From: Clostridia bacterium
GTDB taxonomy: Bacteria > Bacillota_A > Clostridia > Oscillospirales > CAG-272
Assembly (NCBI GenBank): GCA_017411885.1
Contig: JAFQPF010000148.1
Location: 1 to 5,233, forward strand
Direction of reading: 5' to 3'
Length of the DNA: 5,233 bases
In this document: one piece after another, positions 1-5,233 of the stretch
How the letters are laid out: every line of letters begins with the position of its first letter
Numbering within the stretch: the stretch's first letter is position 1
Notes under the pieces: model-generated
What the model was told of the DNA's origin: nothing
Seen by the model: the letters and a program-made list of their open reading frames with translations, nothing else
The model's database searches: none
Made by a program: the position numbers and the translations under genes

Positions 1-369
1 AAGGTTGATATCCTCCATAGGAATAACCTGAGCCCAACCGCCGCCTGCGGCACCGCCCTTAACGCCGAATACCGGACCGAGAGAGGGCTCTCTCAAAGCC
101 GCAACGGCATTCTTGCCGATCTTGCGAAGACCGTCAGTAAGACCTACAGAAGTCGTGGTCTTGCCCTCACCTGCGGGTGTGGGAGTGATCGCGGTAACGA
201 GAATAAGCTTACCGTCCTCGCGCTTGGATTCATTGAGAAGAGAATAATCTATCTTAGCCTTGTACTTGCCGTACTGTTCAATATATTCGTCATCGATCCC
301 TGCGTCCTTTGCTATTTCTGTAATAAGCTTGGGGGTGACCGACTGAGCAATTTCGATATCTGTCATCAT
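1..369 (-). CDS. fhs: Formate--tetrahydrofolate ligase, N-terminal part (cut by window edge)
   Basis: This enzyme makes 10-formyltetrahydrofolate from formate, THF and ATP in the cytoplasm; the product feeds purine synthesis and, in acetogens, the methyl branch of the Wood-Ljungdahl pathway. The visible 123 residues are the N-terminal part of a family usually about 550-560 residues long. Residues 63-72 read [10 protein letters not shown], the family's ATP-binding P-loop, and are followed by [19 protein letters not shown] (about 93-111), a highly characteristic Fhs block. The start is the first of two adjacent ATG codons at 369; the Shine-Dalgarno-like AAAGGATGG (388-380) lies 10 nt upstream, which suits the first ATG better than the second. 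The gene lies 43 bp downstream of guaB on the same strand with no visible terminator between them, so co-transcription is likely. The C-terminal part is beyond position 1. The family assignment is very secure. Confidence 0.96.
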   Translation of the reverse strand, partial: MMTDIEIAQSVTPKLITEIAKDAGIDDEYIEQYGKYKAKIDYSLLNESKREDGKLILVTAITPTPAGEGKTTTSVGLTDGLRKIGKNAVAALREPSLGPVFGVKGGAAGGGWAQVIPMEDINL

Positions 370-412
370 AGTCCGTTTACCATCCTTTATCAAATTTTAG
401 CTACGTTTGGAG

Positions 413-1921
413 TTATCTTGAAGTTGAAACCGTGTTCTTGAGCATAACGTCGTGAGCGCCGCCCTCAACGATACTCGTAGCAGAAACAACGGTCATCTTT
501 GCGTTCTTCTGAAGCTCGGGGATGCTTATAACGCCGCAGTTGCACATAGTGGACTTAACCTTGTGAAGGCTCTTTGCAACGTTGTCGTGAAGCGGACCTG
601 CGTAAACAACGTAGGAGTCAACGCCTTCCTCAAAAGCAAGACCGTTCTTCTTGCCGCCGAGATCGTATCTCTGCCAGTTGCGTGCGCGATTGGAGCCCTC
701 GCCCCAATACTCCTTAACATATGTGCCGTTGATAAAGAGCTTGTTTGTGGGGGATTCGTCAAAGCGAGCAAAGTAACGACCGAGCATAAGGAAGTCCGCA
801 CCCATAGCAAGCGCGAGAGTCATATGGTAATCGTGAACGATACCGCCGTCAGAGCAGATCGGAATATAAACGCCTGTCTTTTCAAAATATTCGTCACGAG
901 CCGCCGCAACCTCAATAAGAGCTGTAGCCTGTCCGCGACCGATACCCTTCTGCTCACGTGTGATACAGATCGAGCCACCGCCGACACCGACCTTGATAAA
1001 GTCAGCGCCTGCTTCTGCAAGGAAGTTAAAGCCGTCGCGGTCAACTACGTTACCTGCACCTACCTTAACGCTGTCGCCGTACTTTTCGCGGATAAAGTCG
1101 ATAGTCTTCTTCTGCCAGCAGGTATAACCGTCGGAGGAGTCGATACAAAGCACGTCTGCACCGGCTTCAACGAGAGCCGGAACACGCTTTTCATAGTCGA
1201 GTGTGTTTATACCCGCACCGATGATGTAACGCTTCTTTGCATCAAGAAGCTCCTGGGGATTTTCCTTGTGCTGTGAGTAGTCCTTGCGGAAAACGAGATA
1301 TACAAGCTTGCCGTTTTCATCAACGAGAGGAAGAGAATTGAGCTTGTTTTCCCAGATGATGTCGTTAGCTTCCTTAAGCGTAGTGCTTGCGGGAGCAGTG
1401 ACAAGCTTTTCAAGGGGAGTCATAAACTCAGAAACCTTAAGATCAAGGCTCATTCTGCTGACTCTGTAATCTCTGCCTGTAACTATACCGAGAAGCTTTC
1501 CGTTACCGGTACCGTCGTCGGTAACAGCGATGGTGTTGTGCTTCTTTTCTTCAACAAGAGCAAGAACGTCAGCAAGAGTGCTGTCGGGAGTGAGATTGGA
1601 GTCACTTGTAACAAAGCCTGCCTTGTAAGCCTTTGCGCGTGCAACCATAGCAGCCTCGTCCTCAACAGACTGGGAACCGTAAATAAAGGAAACGCCGCCT
1701 TCCTTTGCAAGAGCAACTGCAAGAGTGTCGTTTGAAACCGACTGCATTATTGCCGAAACAAGCGGAATGTTTAATGAAATAGACGGTTCTTCACCGCGCT
1801 TATACTTAACAAGCGGTGTTTTAAGACTTACGTTAGCGGGAATACACTCGGGCGAGGTATAGCCGGGAATAAGTAAGTACTCACTGAAAGTTCTTGAGGG
1901 TTCGTTGAAATAGTAAGCCAT
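413..1921 (-). CDS. guaB: IMP dehydrogenase, Tritrichomonas-like clade
   Basis: Catalyses NAD-dependent oxidation of IMP to XMP, the committed step of GMP synthesis; a cytoplasmic TIM-barrel tetramer. The protein is 502 residues, full length for the family. Order: N-terminal barrel part (about 1-100), two CBS domains (about 105-155 and 163-215), then the rest of the barrel. Visible catalytic features are the loop [17 protein letters not shown] with nucleophile Cys319, the IMP-binding stretch ICSDGG (355-360, Asp358), GRYFA (381-385) and the flap with the Arg418-Tyr419 dyad. The C-terminal KSTMCNCG and [10 protein letters not shown] blocks and the whole N-terminal [15 protein letters not shown] block resemble, from memory, the Tritrichomonas foetus enzyme, down to residue numbering. 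Lys310 and Glu431 match positions tied to weak mycophenolic-acid binding in that enzyme. The ATG is preceded by GGAGG with 5-nt spacing (1931-1927). It is transcribed from the promoter at 1970-1998 and is probably followed by fhs in one transcript. Confidence 0.97.
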   Translation of the reverse strand: MAYYFNEPSRTFSEYLLIPGYTSPECIPANVSLKTPLVKYKRGEEPSISLNIPLVSAIMQSVSNDTLAVALAKEGGVSFIYGSQSVEDEAAMVARAKAYKAGFVTSDSNLTPDSTLADVLALVEEKKHNTIAVTDDGTGNGKLLGIVTGRDYRVSRMSLDLKVSEFMTPLEKLVTAPASTTLKEANDIIWENKLNSLPLVDENGKLVYLVFRKDYSQHKENPQELLDAKKRYIIGAGINTLDYEKRVPALVEAGADVLCIDSSDGYTCWQKKTIDFIREKYGDSVKVGAGNVVDRDGFNFLAEAGADFIKVGVGGGSICITREQKGIGRGQATALIEVAAARDEYFEKTGVYIPICSDGGIVHDYHMTLALAMGADFLMLGRYFARFDESPTNKLFINGTYVKEYWGEGSNRARNWQRYDLGGKKNGLAFEEGVDSYVVYAGPLHDNVAKSLHKVKSTMCNCGVISIPELQKNAKMTVVSATSIVEGGAHDVMLKNTVSTSR

Positions 1922-1969
1922 AAGCTCCTCCGTTAAAATTATTTTTTCAGAATTATTTTATTAATATAC

Positions 1970-1998
1970 AGTATACAATATTTTAGCGCATTTTTCAA
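1970..1998 (-). promoter_or_regulatory. Sigma-A type promoter for guaB(-fhs)
   Basis: Read on the minus strand, TTGAAA (1998-1993) and TATACT (1975-1970) are separated by exactly 17 bp. Transcription would start near 1963, giving a leader of about 40 nt with no room for a riboswitch such as a purine or PRPP element. It lies in a very AT-rich divergent region, back to back with the ygjV promoter. Assigned by consensus match only. Confidence 0.75.
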
Positions 1999-2091
1999 TA
2001 GTTTTTTCCACAAAACTGTTTTTTTATCACTTTGCATAAAAGCTTAACAAAAAATAAGACAAAAATTTCCGCAGAGAATTAAAAATAACAC

Positions 2092-2120
2092 TTGAAATAC
2101 AGCTTTTGGTGTGATACAAT
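2092..2120 (+). promoter_or_regulatory. Sigma-A type, extended -10 promoter for the YgjV-family gene
   Basis: TTGAAA (2092-2097) and TACAAT (2115-2120) are spaced 17 bp apart, with TGA directly before the -10 (TG at 2112-2113), an extended -10 arrangement. The predicted start near 2127 leaves a leader of about 25 nt containing the AAGAGGTG ribosome binding site (2135-2142). Consensus match only; no operator is evident. Confidence 0.7.
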
Positions 2121-2151
2121 GTCAAGGACAGAAAAAGAGGTGTAGAAGAAA

Positions 2152-2658
2152 ATGGAAATAACAGCACAGATAATTGGAATTATCGGAAGTGCGCTGACGA
2201 TAATATCATACCAATGTAAAAATCCGAGAAAACTGATAATGTTACAGGGCGCAGGCGGACTTATGTTTGCGATAAACTTTTTTATGCTCGGAGCATATAC
2301 CGGCGCGCTTCTTAATCTCGTAAATGTCGTGAGAAGCATAAGCTTTGCAAAGATCAAAAGCAAAAATAAGCTCCTCCCCATAACGCTTATAGCAGTATAC
2401 GCAATTTCAACAGTGTTTACCTATAACGGCTGGCTGTCGATAGCAGTATTTGCGGCACAGACTGCAGGAACCGTGATCTTCTACCTTGATAATGACAAAA
2501 TAATCAAGATAGTGTCGCTCTGCTTTGTGTCTCCCGTGTGGTTTGTGCATAATGCGCTTACAGGCTCACTTGGAGGCGTGATGTGCGAGGGATTTGCGAT
2601 GGTTTCTATCATAGTATATATTGCCAGAACGAAAGGATTTAGGAAAAGCGAGGCTTAA
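2152..2658 (+). CDS. ygjV: YgjV-family integral membrane protein, function unknown
   Basis: A 168-residue, strongly hydrophobic protein with about six candidate membrane-spanning stretches (roughly 4-20, 28-46, 73-90, 93-112, 117-136 and 141-159, with a shorter one near 51-64). The charged KNPRK cluster at 23-27 and the KIKSKNK cluster at 67-73 suggest cytoplasmic loops. It resembles E. coli YgjV along its length; the clearest shared block is near the C-terminus, where this protein has VHNALTGSLGGVMCEG (132-147) against a remembered VIHNFWAGSIGGTMIEG-like stretch in E. coli. Family length is similar (E. coli about 183). No enzymatic function is established for the family. The start ATG has an AAGAGGTG site 9 nt upstream and a promoter at 2092-2120. 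It is apparently monocistronic: the next gene has its own promoter and leader. Nothing links it functionally to guaB or paaK. Confidence 0.85.
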   Translation: MEITAQIIGIIGSALTIISYQCKNPRKLIMLQGAGGLMFAINFFMLGAYTGALLNLVNVVRSISFAKIKSKNKLLPITLIAVYAISTVFTYNGWLSIAVFAAQTAGTVIFYLDNDKIIKIVSLCFVSPVWFVHNALTGSLGGVMCEGFAMVSIIVYIARTKGFRKSEA

Positions 2659-2700
2659 AACCGAAAAAAGTTTCGTATTTTGATAATCGTCAAAAAAATC

Positions 2701-2729
2701 TTGACAATTTTTAATAAATGGTTTATAAT
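2701..2729 (+). promoter_or_regulatory. Perfect-consensus sigma-A promoter for the T-box/paaK operon
   Basis: TTGACA (2701-2706) and TATAAT (2724-2729) match the consensus hexamers exactly with 17-bp spacing. Transcription should start near 2736, just before the first strand of T-box Stem I. A very strong constitutive promoter in front of a terminating riboswitch is the expected design when control is by attenuation and not at initiation. Confidence 0.9.
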
Positions 2730-2825
2730 AGTCGCATAAAGGCTATGAACGGAAACAAGTAAGCAGAAGTAAAGGGTGTACAGAGAGCTGTCGGTGCTGT
2801 GAGACAGTCGCCCTGTTCTGACGAA

Positions 2826-2828
2826 TTC
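2826..2828 (+). promoter_or_regulatory. T-box specifier codon, UUC (Phe)
   Basis: The specifier loop region reads GAA-TTC-ATTCT followed by GTGAGC. Aligned from memory with the well-studied glyQS leader, whose GGC specifier sits directly before AUUCU and UGAGC, the codon position here falls on TTC. It would pair with the GAA anticodon of tRNA-Phe. Shifted readings (ATT, TCA, AAT, GAA) do not keep this alignment. Confidence 0.82.
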
Positions 2829-2919
2829 ATTCTGTGAGCCGCCGCTTGAAATTAAGTAGAGTAGGCCGCGTCCGCGCGTTAAAGCGGAAACGGTATGTAG
2901 TACCGGGAGTAACAAATTG

Positions 2920-2933
2920 AGGTGGTACCGCGG
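2920..2933 (+). promoter_or_regulatory. T-box motif in the antiterminator (tRNA acceptor-end binding)
   Basis: AGGTGGTACCGCGG is a textbook match to the conserved T-box sequence. UGGU (2923-2926) pairs with the free 3' end of uncharged tRNA; its last base, U, calls for discriminator base A73. A73 is usual for tRNA-Phe, so this agrees with the UUC specifier, while Gly-, Ser- or Asn-type readings would usually fit less well. Confidence 0.93.
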
Positions 2934-2939
2934 AATTTC

Positions 2940-2972
2940 CGCCCTCTGTCAGACGACGGAGGGCGTTTTTTT
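2940..2972 (+). terminator. Regulated intrinsic terminator of the T-box leader
   Basis: An 11-bp stem (2940-2950 with 2955-2965, one G-U pair), CGCCCTCTGTC against GACGGAGGGCG, carries a tight AGAC loop and is followed by seven T residues (2966-2972). It ends 34 nt before the paaK start codon. With charged tRNA-Phe it should stop transcription; uncharged tRNA stabilises the antiterminator instead. Confidence 0.93.
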
Positions 2973-3006
2973 ACCCTCCAAAATAAAACAAGAGGAGATA
3001 TAACCA

Positions 3007-4329
3007 ATGCCAAAGGACACAACAAACTGCAGAATACTCGAACCCGAATACGAGAGTATGAGCAGAGAAAAGCTGGAAGCACTTCAGCTTGAAAGACTTC
3101 AGAAAACAGTAAAGCACGTCTACGAAAACGTGCCTATGTATAAGGAAAGAATGGATGCACTCGGCGTAAAGCCCGAGGATATAAAGAGCTTAAGCGATAT
3201 AACAAAGCTTCCTTATACCGATAAGCCCGACCTTCGCGACCATTTTCCGGACGGACTTTTTGCCGTGCCGAGAAAAGAGATAGTAAGAGTACAGGGATCT
3301 TCGGGAACAACAGGTAAGCCGATCGTATCGGGATATACACAAAACGATATCGACGTGTGGACAGATATGGTAGCACGTGCGCTTGCGGAGGCAGGCTGTA
3401 CAGATGAGGATACCATTCAGGTAACCTACGGCTACGGACTGTTCACAGGAGGACTTGGAATACATCAGGGCGCATCAAAGCTTGGCGCGATGGTAGTTCC
3501 TATGTCAAGCGGAAACACACAGCGTCAGATAATGATGCTTAAGGAGCTTGGCGCAACGATGGTGTGCTGTACACCCTCTTATGCAACACTTCTCGGTGAA
3601 ACTATCCGTGAAATGGGAATTGATCCGAGCGAGCTTAAGCTTAAGAGCGGATGCTTCGGAGCAGAGCCCTGGACAGCCGAAATGAGAGATAATCTCGAAT
3701 CGCTTCTTGATTTCAATGCATTTGATATATACGGACTTACCGAAATAGGCGGACCGGGTGTAGCGTTTGAGTGCAGAGGCAAATGCGGACTTCACGTAAA
3801 CGAAGACCACGTCATCGCCGAAATAATCAATCCCGAAACAGGCGAGCATATGCCCGACGGACAAACGGGTGAGCTTGTGTTCACAACCCTTACAAAAACA
3901 GGTCAGCCGATGATAAGATATCGCACACACGACCTTTGCACACTTACAAGAGAAAAGTGTGTTTGCGGAAGAACTACCGCAAGAATGGGCAGAATTACGG
4001 GCAGAAGCGACGATATGATAATCGTTCGCGGAGTAAACGTATTCCCCAGCCAGATCGAATCGGTAATAGTCGGTATGGAAGGCGTAGCTCCTCACTATAT
4101 GCTTATTGTAGACAGAAAGAATTCGGCAGATACCCTTGAGGTTCAGATCGAGCTTAAGGAAGAGCTTGTATCCGATACAGTAAGCCACGTAGAAGAGCTT
4201 CGCAATAAGATCACCGAGCAGATCAAATCGGTGGTTGGCGTAATGGCAAAGGTAACGATAGTACCGCCTAAGACCCTTCCTCGCTTCGAGGGTAAGGCAA
4301 GACGCGTTATAGATAACCGTAAGCTTTGA
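3007..4329 (+). CDS. paaK: Phenylacetate-CoA ligase (aryl-acid, AMP-forming)
   Basis: An adenylate-forming ligase that converts phenylacetate (or a related arylacetate) plus ATP and CoA to the CoA thioester, via an acyl-AMP. It has 440 residues, normal for PaaK. Visible core motifs: phosphate loop SSGTTGKP (98-105), YGLTEIGGPG (242-251), YRTHDL (305-310), the hinge region GRSDDMIIVRGVNVFPSQIE (332-351) and the adenylation lysine in PRFEGKARRV (Lys430). Cys256/Cys260/His263 and Cys318/Cys320 form clusters that could hold a structural metal, as suggested for some relatives; this is inference. The start has AGGAG (2993-2997) 9 nt upstream. It is controlled by the Phe-type T-box directly upstream and is followed 20 bp later by an ACT-domain gene. 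A T-box raises expression during Phe shortage, so the likely role is making phenylacetyl-CoA for reductive carboxylation to phenylpyruvate. The exact acyl substrate cannot be read from sequence; hydroxyphenylacetate and indoleacetate remain possible. Confidence 0.93.
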   Translation: MPKDTTNCRILEPEYESMSREKLEALQLERLQKTVKHVYENVPMYKERMDALGVKPEDIKSLSDITKLPYTDKPDLRDHFPDGLFAVPRKEIVRVQGSSGTTGKPIVSGYTQNDIDVWTDMVARALAEAGCTDEDTIQVTYGYGLFTGGLGIHQGASKLGAMVVPMSSGNTQRQIMMLKELGATMVCCTPSYATLLGETIREMGIDPSELKLKSGCFGAEPWTAEMRDNLESLLDFNAFDIYGLTEIGGPGVAFECRGKCGLHVNEDHVIAEIINPETGEHMPDGQTGELVFTTLTKTGQPMIRYRTHDLCTLTREKCVCGRTTARMGRITGRSDDMIIVRGVNVFPSQIESVIVGMEGVAPHYMLIVDRKNSADTLEVQIELKEELVSDTVSHVEELRNKITEQIKSVVGVMAKVTIVPPKTLPRFEGKARRVIDNRKL

Positions 4330-4334
4330 TTCTG

Positions 4335-4341
4335 AAAGGAG
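4335..4341 (+). promoter_or_regulatory. Ribosome binding site fixing the start of the ACT gene
   Basis: AAAGGAG lies 8 nt before ATG 4350. It rules out the in-frame TTG at 4326, which overlaps the paaK stop codon, has no suitable upstream site and would add eight residues not belonging to the ACT fold. Confidence 0.88.
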
Positions 4342-4349
4342 TAAAAAAT

Positions 4350-4781
4350 ATGTATATCAAGCAGATTTCCGTATTCTTGCAGAATATAAGAGGAACACTT
4401 TATACCCTTACCGAATTTCTCGGTAATAACGGAATTGACCTTAAGGCAATATCGGTAGCCGATACCGCAAACTTTGGTATCGTGCGCTTTATAATCGACC
4501 AGGATAAGATAGACGATACCGCGCGTCTTTTGCGTGAGGGCGGCTATTCAGTTCACGTAAACCACGTGATCTGCGTGTCAATACCCGATAAGCCCTCGGG
4601 ACTTGCGCAGATACTCGGTATGCTTGAACGCGAAAGTATCGCGGTAGAGTATCTCTATTCATTCTTCCGTAATACGGGAGATAACGCAGTTTTAATTCTT
4701 CGTCTCTCGGATAGGGAGGCAGGTGCTAAGCTCTTTGAAGAAGAGGGCGTGCATATGTTCACACCCGCAGAGCTTGCGTAA
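4350..4781 (+). CDS. Tandem ACT-domain protein, probable amino-acid sensor
   Basis: A 143-residue protein made almost entirely of two ACT domains (about 3-68 and 72-138), with no catalytic domain and no DNA-binding segment. ACT 1 opens with KQISVFLQNIRGTLYTLTEFL, whose N12-R14-G15 turn precedes the first helix; ACT 2 opens with VISIP-like strand VICVSIPDKPSGLAQIL, in which PSGLAQIL (82-89) is the usual glycine turn and helix start that forms the ligand site between domains. Such proteins usually bind amino acids and act through a partner. It begins 20 bp after paaK in the same Phe-T-box operon, so it probably binds phenylalanine or another aromatic amino acid and modulates the ligase or a linked oxidoreductase. 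Stand-alone ACT proteins next to paaK are common in clostridia and archaea, from general knowledge. Binding partner and ligand are unknown. Confidence 0.88.
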   Translation: MYIKQISVFLQNIRGTLYTLTEFLGNNGIDLKAISVADTANFGIVRFIIDQDKIDDTARLLREGGYSVHVNHVICVSIPDKPSGLAQILGMLERESIAVEYLYSFFRNTGDNAVLILRLSDREAGAKLFEEEGVHMFTPAELA

Positions 4782-4791
4782 ATAATGAAAT

Positions 4792-4824
4792 AAAAAATGA
4801 CGGCGATTTTGCCGTCATTTTTTT
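4792..4824. terminator. Bidirectional terminator between the paaK-ACT operon and ddh
   Basis: A 13-bp perfect inverted repeat, AAAAAATGACGGC (4792-4804) against GCCGTCATTTTTT (4811-4823), with loop GATTTT. The GC core is TGACGGC/GCCGTCA. Plus-strand transcripts end in seven T (4818-4824); minus-strand transcripts meet a six-T run from 4797 to 4792. It lies 11 bp after the ACT stop and 5 bp after the ddh stop, so one hairpin serves both converging genes. Confidence 0.92.
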
Positions 4825-4828
4825 GCTT

Positions 4829-5233
4829 TTATAATAATTTTGCGCGAAGCTCGTCGCCCGATTTTGGTGACAGATAAGCAGGTGCTATGTCAAATACAGT
4901 CTTGCAGCCGCTCATACCCTCGGCGTTCATTCTGTGCGCCGCACGAGCGTATGCAACAAGCACCGATGACGTAAATTCCGGGTTGGAATCAAGCTTTAAG
5001 CTGTATTCGATAACGTGACTGTTCTCTTTGTCTATACCGGTCTTGCCGCTTCTTATAACAAATCCGCCGTGAGGAATACCTGCGTGGTCGCGCTTTAATT
5101 CATCAAGACTGATAAAATGTACAGTCGTGTCGTAATCCGCAAAATAGTTGGGCATAGTCACGATCTCACGCTCAATACGCTCCTTGTCTGCACCGTCTGC
5201 GGAAACAACGAAGCATTCGCGCGTGTGCTTTTC
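4829..5233 (-). CDS. ddh: meso-Diaminopimelate dehydrogenase, C-terminal part (cut by window edge)
   Basis: Reduces tetrahydrodipicolinate with ammonia and NADPH directly to meso-2,6-diaminopimelate, a single-step route to the lysine and peptidoglycan precursor in the cytoplasm. The frame is open from the right edge, giving 134 residues and the natural stop; the family is about 320-330 residues, so the NADPH-binding Rossmann domain is outside the window. Recognisable blocks against the remembered Corynebacterium enzyme are MPNYFADY, GIPHGG, HVIEYSLKLDSNPEFTSS, ARAAHRM and the C-terminal APAYLSP. The His of PHGG and the Asn of SNPEF lie in regions expected to contact the substrate D-centre; exact equivalence is not checked. 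The GTG at 5161 is an internal codon, not the start: the 24 codons upstream to the edge are clearly homologous too (CFVVSADGADKERIE). Its 3' end converges on the paaK-ACT operon. Confidence 0.93.
   Translation of the reverse strand, partial: EKHTRECFVVSADGADKERIEREIVTMPNYFADYDTTVHFISLDELKRDHAGIPHGGFVIRSGKTGIDKENSHVIEYSLKLDSNPEFTSSVLVAYARAAHRMNAEGMSGCKTVFDIAPAYLSPKSGDELRAKLL

Larger units (their letters stand above)
2736..2972 (+). promoter_or_regulatory. T-box riboswitch leader, predicted tRNA-Phe specific
   Basis: A cis-acting RNA that senses uncharged tRNA and lets transcription continue into paaK when the cognate amino acid is scarce. Elements by eye: basal Stem I GGCT (2741-2744)/AGCC (2837-2840), kink-turn-like ATGA/TGAG, then ACGGAA (2749-2754)/TTCTGT (2830-2835). 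The specifier loop follows, then CAGAA (2764-2768)/TTCTG (2816-2820) and GGG (2774-2776)/CCC (2811-2813). Above these are the AGAGAG bulge (2782-2787) and the terminal hairpin CTGTC/GACAG (2788-2792/2803-2807) with loop GGTGCTGTGA. Stem II is CCGCTT (2842-2847)/AAGCGG (2882-2887), enclosing a GC-rich stretch likely to form Stem IIA/B. Stem III is CGGTA/TACCG (2891-2895/2901-2905). The antiterminator has AAATT (2914-2918)/AATTT (2934-2938) around the T-box motif, and an intrinsic terminator ends the element. All standard parts are present, so this is a complete class I leader. Confidence 0.96.

Noticed and set aside
452..1276. 274-codon plus-strand open frame opposite guaB
   Set aside because: It lies wholly antisense to a full-length, clearly conserved IMP dehydrogenase; the translation is Cys/Val/Ala-rich with no recognisable domain.
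2003..2012. TTTTCCACA, one mismatch from a DnaA box
   Set aside because: A single near-match in AT-rich DNA with no cluster of boxes and no dnaA/dnaN neighbours; chance is the simplest explanation.
2000..2025. AGTTTT/AAAACT inverted repeat followed by a T-run, resembling a plus-strand terminator
   Set aside because: The stem is only about 6 bp and nearly all A-T, there is no plus-strand gene upstream to terminate, and it lies in the divergent promoter region.
2119..2145. Eight-codon ATG-to-TAG open frame ahead of the YgjV-family gene, a possible leader peptide
   Set aside because: Its ATG overlaps the -10 element, so it would lie upstream of the expected transcript start.
3505..4188. 227-codon minus-strand open frame opposite paaK
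   Set aside because: Antisense shadow of a conserved ligase; Cys/Tyr/Ser-rich translation without family features and no ribosome binding site evident.
4326..4349. TTG start at 4326 for the ACT gene, overlapping the paaK stop
   Set aside because: ATG 4350 has an AAAGGAG site at ideal spacing and begins exactly at the first ACT strand.
5159..5161. GTG at 5161 as start of a 110-residue gene
   Set aside because: The frame stays open and homologous to diaminopimelate dehydrogenase up to the window edge, so this is an internal Val codon.

Overview
The window looks like chromosomal DNA of an anaerobic Gram-positive bacterium in the Bacillota, most likely a gut or rumen clostridium (Oscillospiraceae/Ruminococcaceae-like). 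This is inferred from a full T-box riboswitch, strong GGAGG-type ribosome binding sites, consensus sigma-A promoters, a formate--tetrahydrofolate ligase, a diaminopimelate dehydrogenase and a clostridial-style phenylacetate-CoA ligase followed by an ACT-domain protein. The taxonomic call rests on gene content and remembered homologues, not on a search.

Layout. On the minus strand at the left are the N-terminal part of formate--tetrahydrofolate ligase (fhs, cut by the window edge) and, just upstream of it, a complete IMP dehydrogenase (guaB). guaB has its own promoter at 1970-1998, and the 43-bp gap to fhs holds no terminator, so guaB-fhs probably form one purine/one-carbon transcription unit. 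A 230-bp AT-rich divergent intergenic region separates guaB from a plus-strand YgjV-family membrane protein (2152-2658), which has its own extended -10 promoter.

The most informative part is 2701-4824 on the plus strand. A perfect-consensus promoter (TTGACA, 17 bp, TATAAT) drives a complete T-box leader with Stem I, specifier loop, Stem II, Stem III, the T-box motif AGGTGGTACCGCGG and an intrinsic terminator. The leader is followed by a 440-residue phenylacetate-CoA ligase (paaK) and a 143-residue tandem-ACT protein, then a strong hairpin terminator that also serves the convergent gene. The specifier codon reads UUC (Phe), and the UGGU of the T-box matches the A discriminator base usual for tRNA-Phe. 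Aryl-acid CoA ligation is therefore apparently switched on by phenylalanine starvation. That fits anabolic use of phenylacetate (activation, reductive carboxylation to phenylpyruvate, transamination to Phe) as known physiologically in rumen anaerobes, and argues against phenylacetate degradation.

At the right edge, on the minus strand, is the C-terminal 134 residues of meso-diaminopimelate dehydrogenase (ddh; lysine and peptidoglycan precursor synthesis). No mobile elements, CRISPR arrays, tRNA or rRNA genes were seen.
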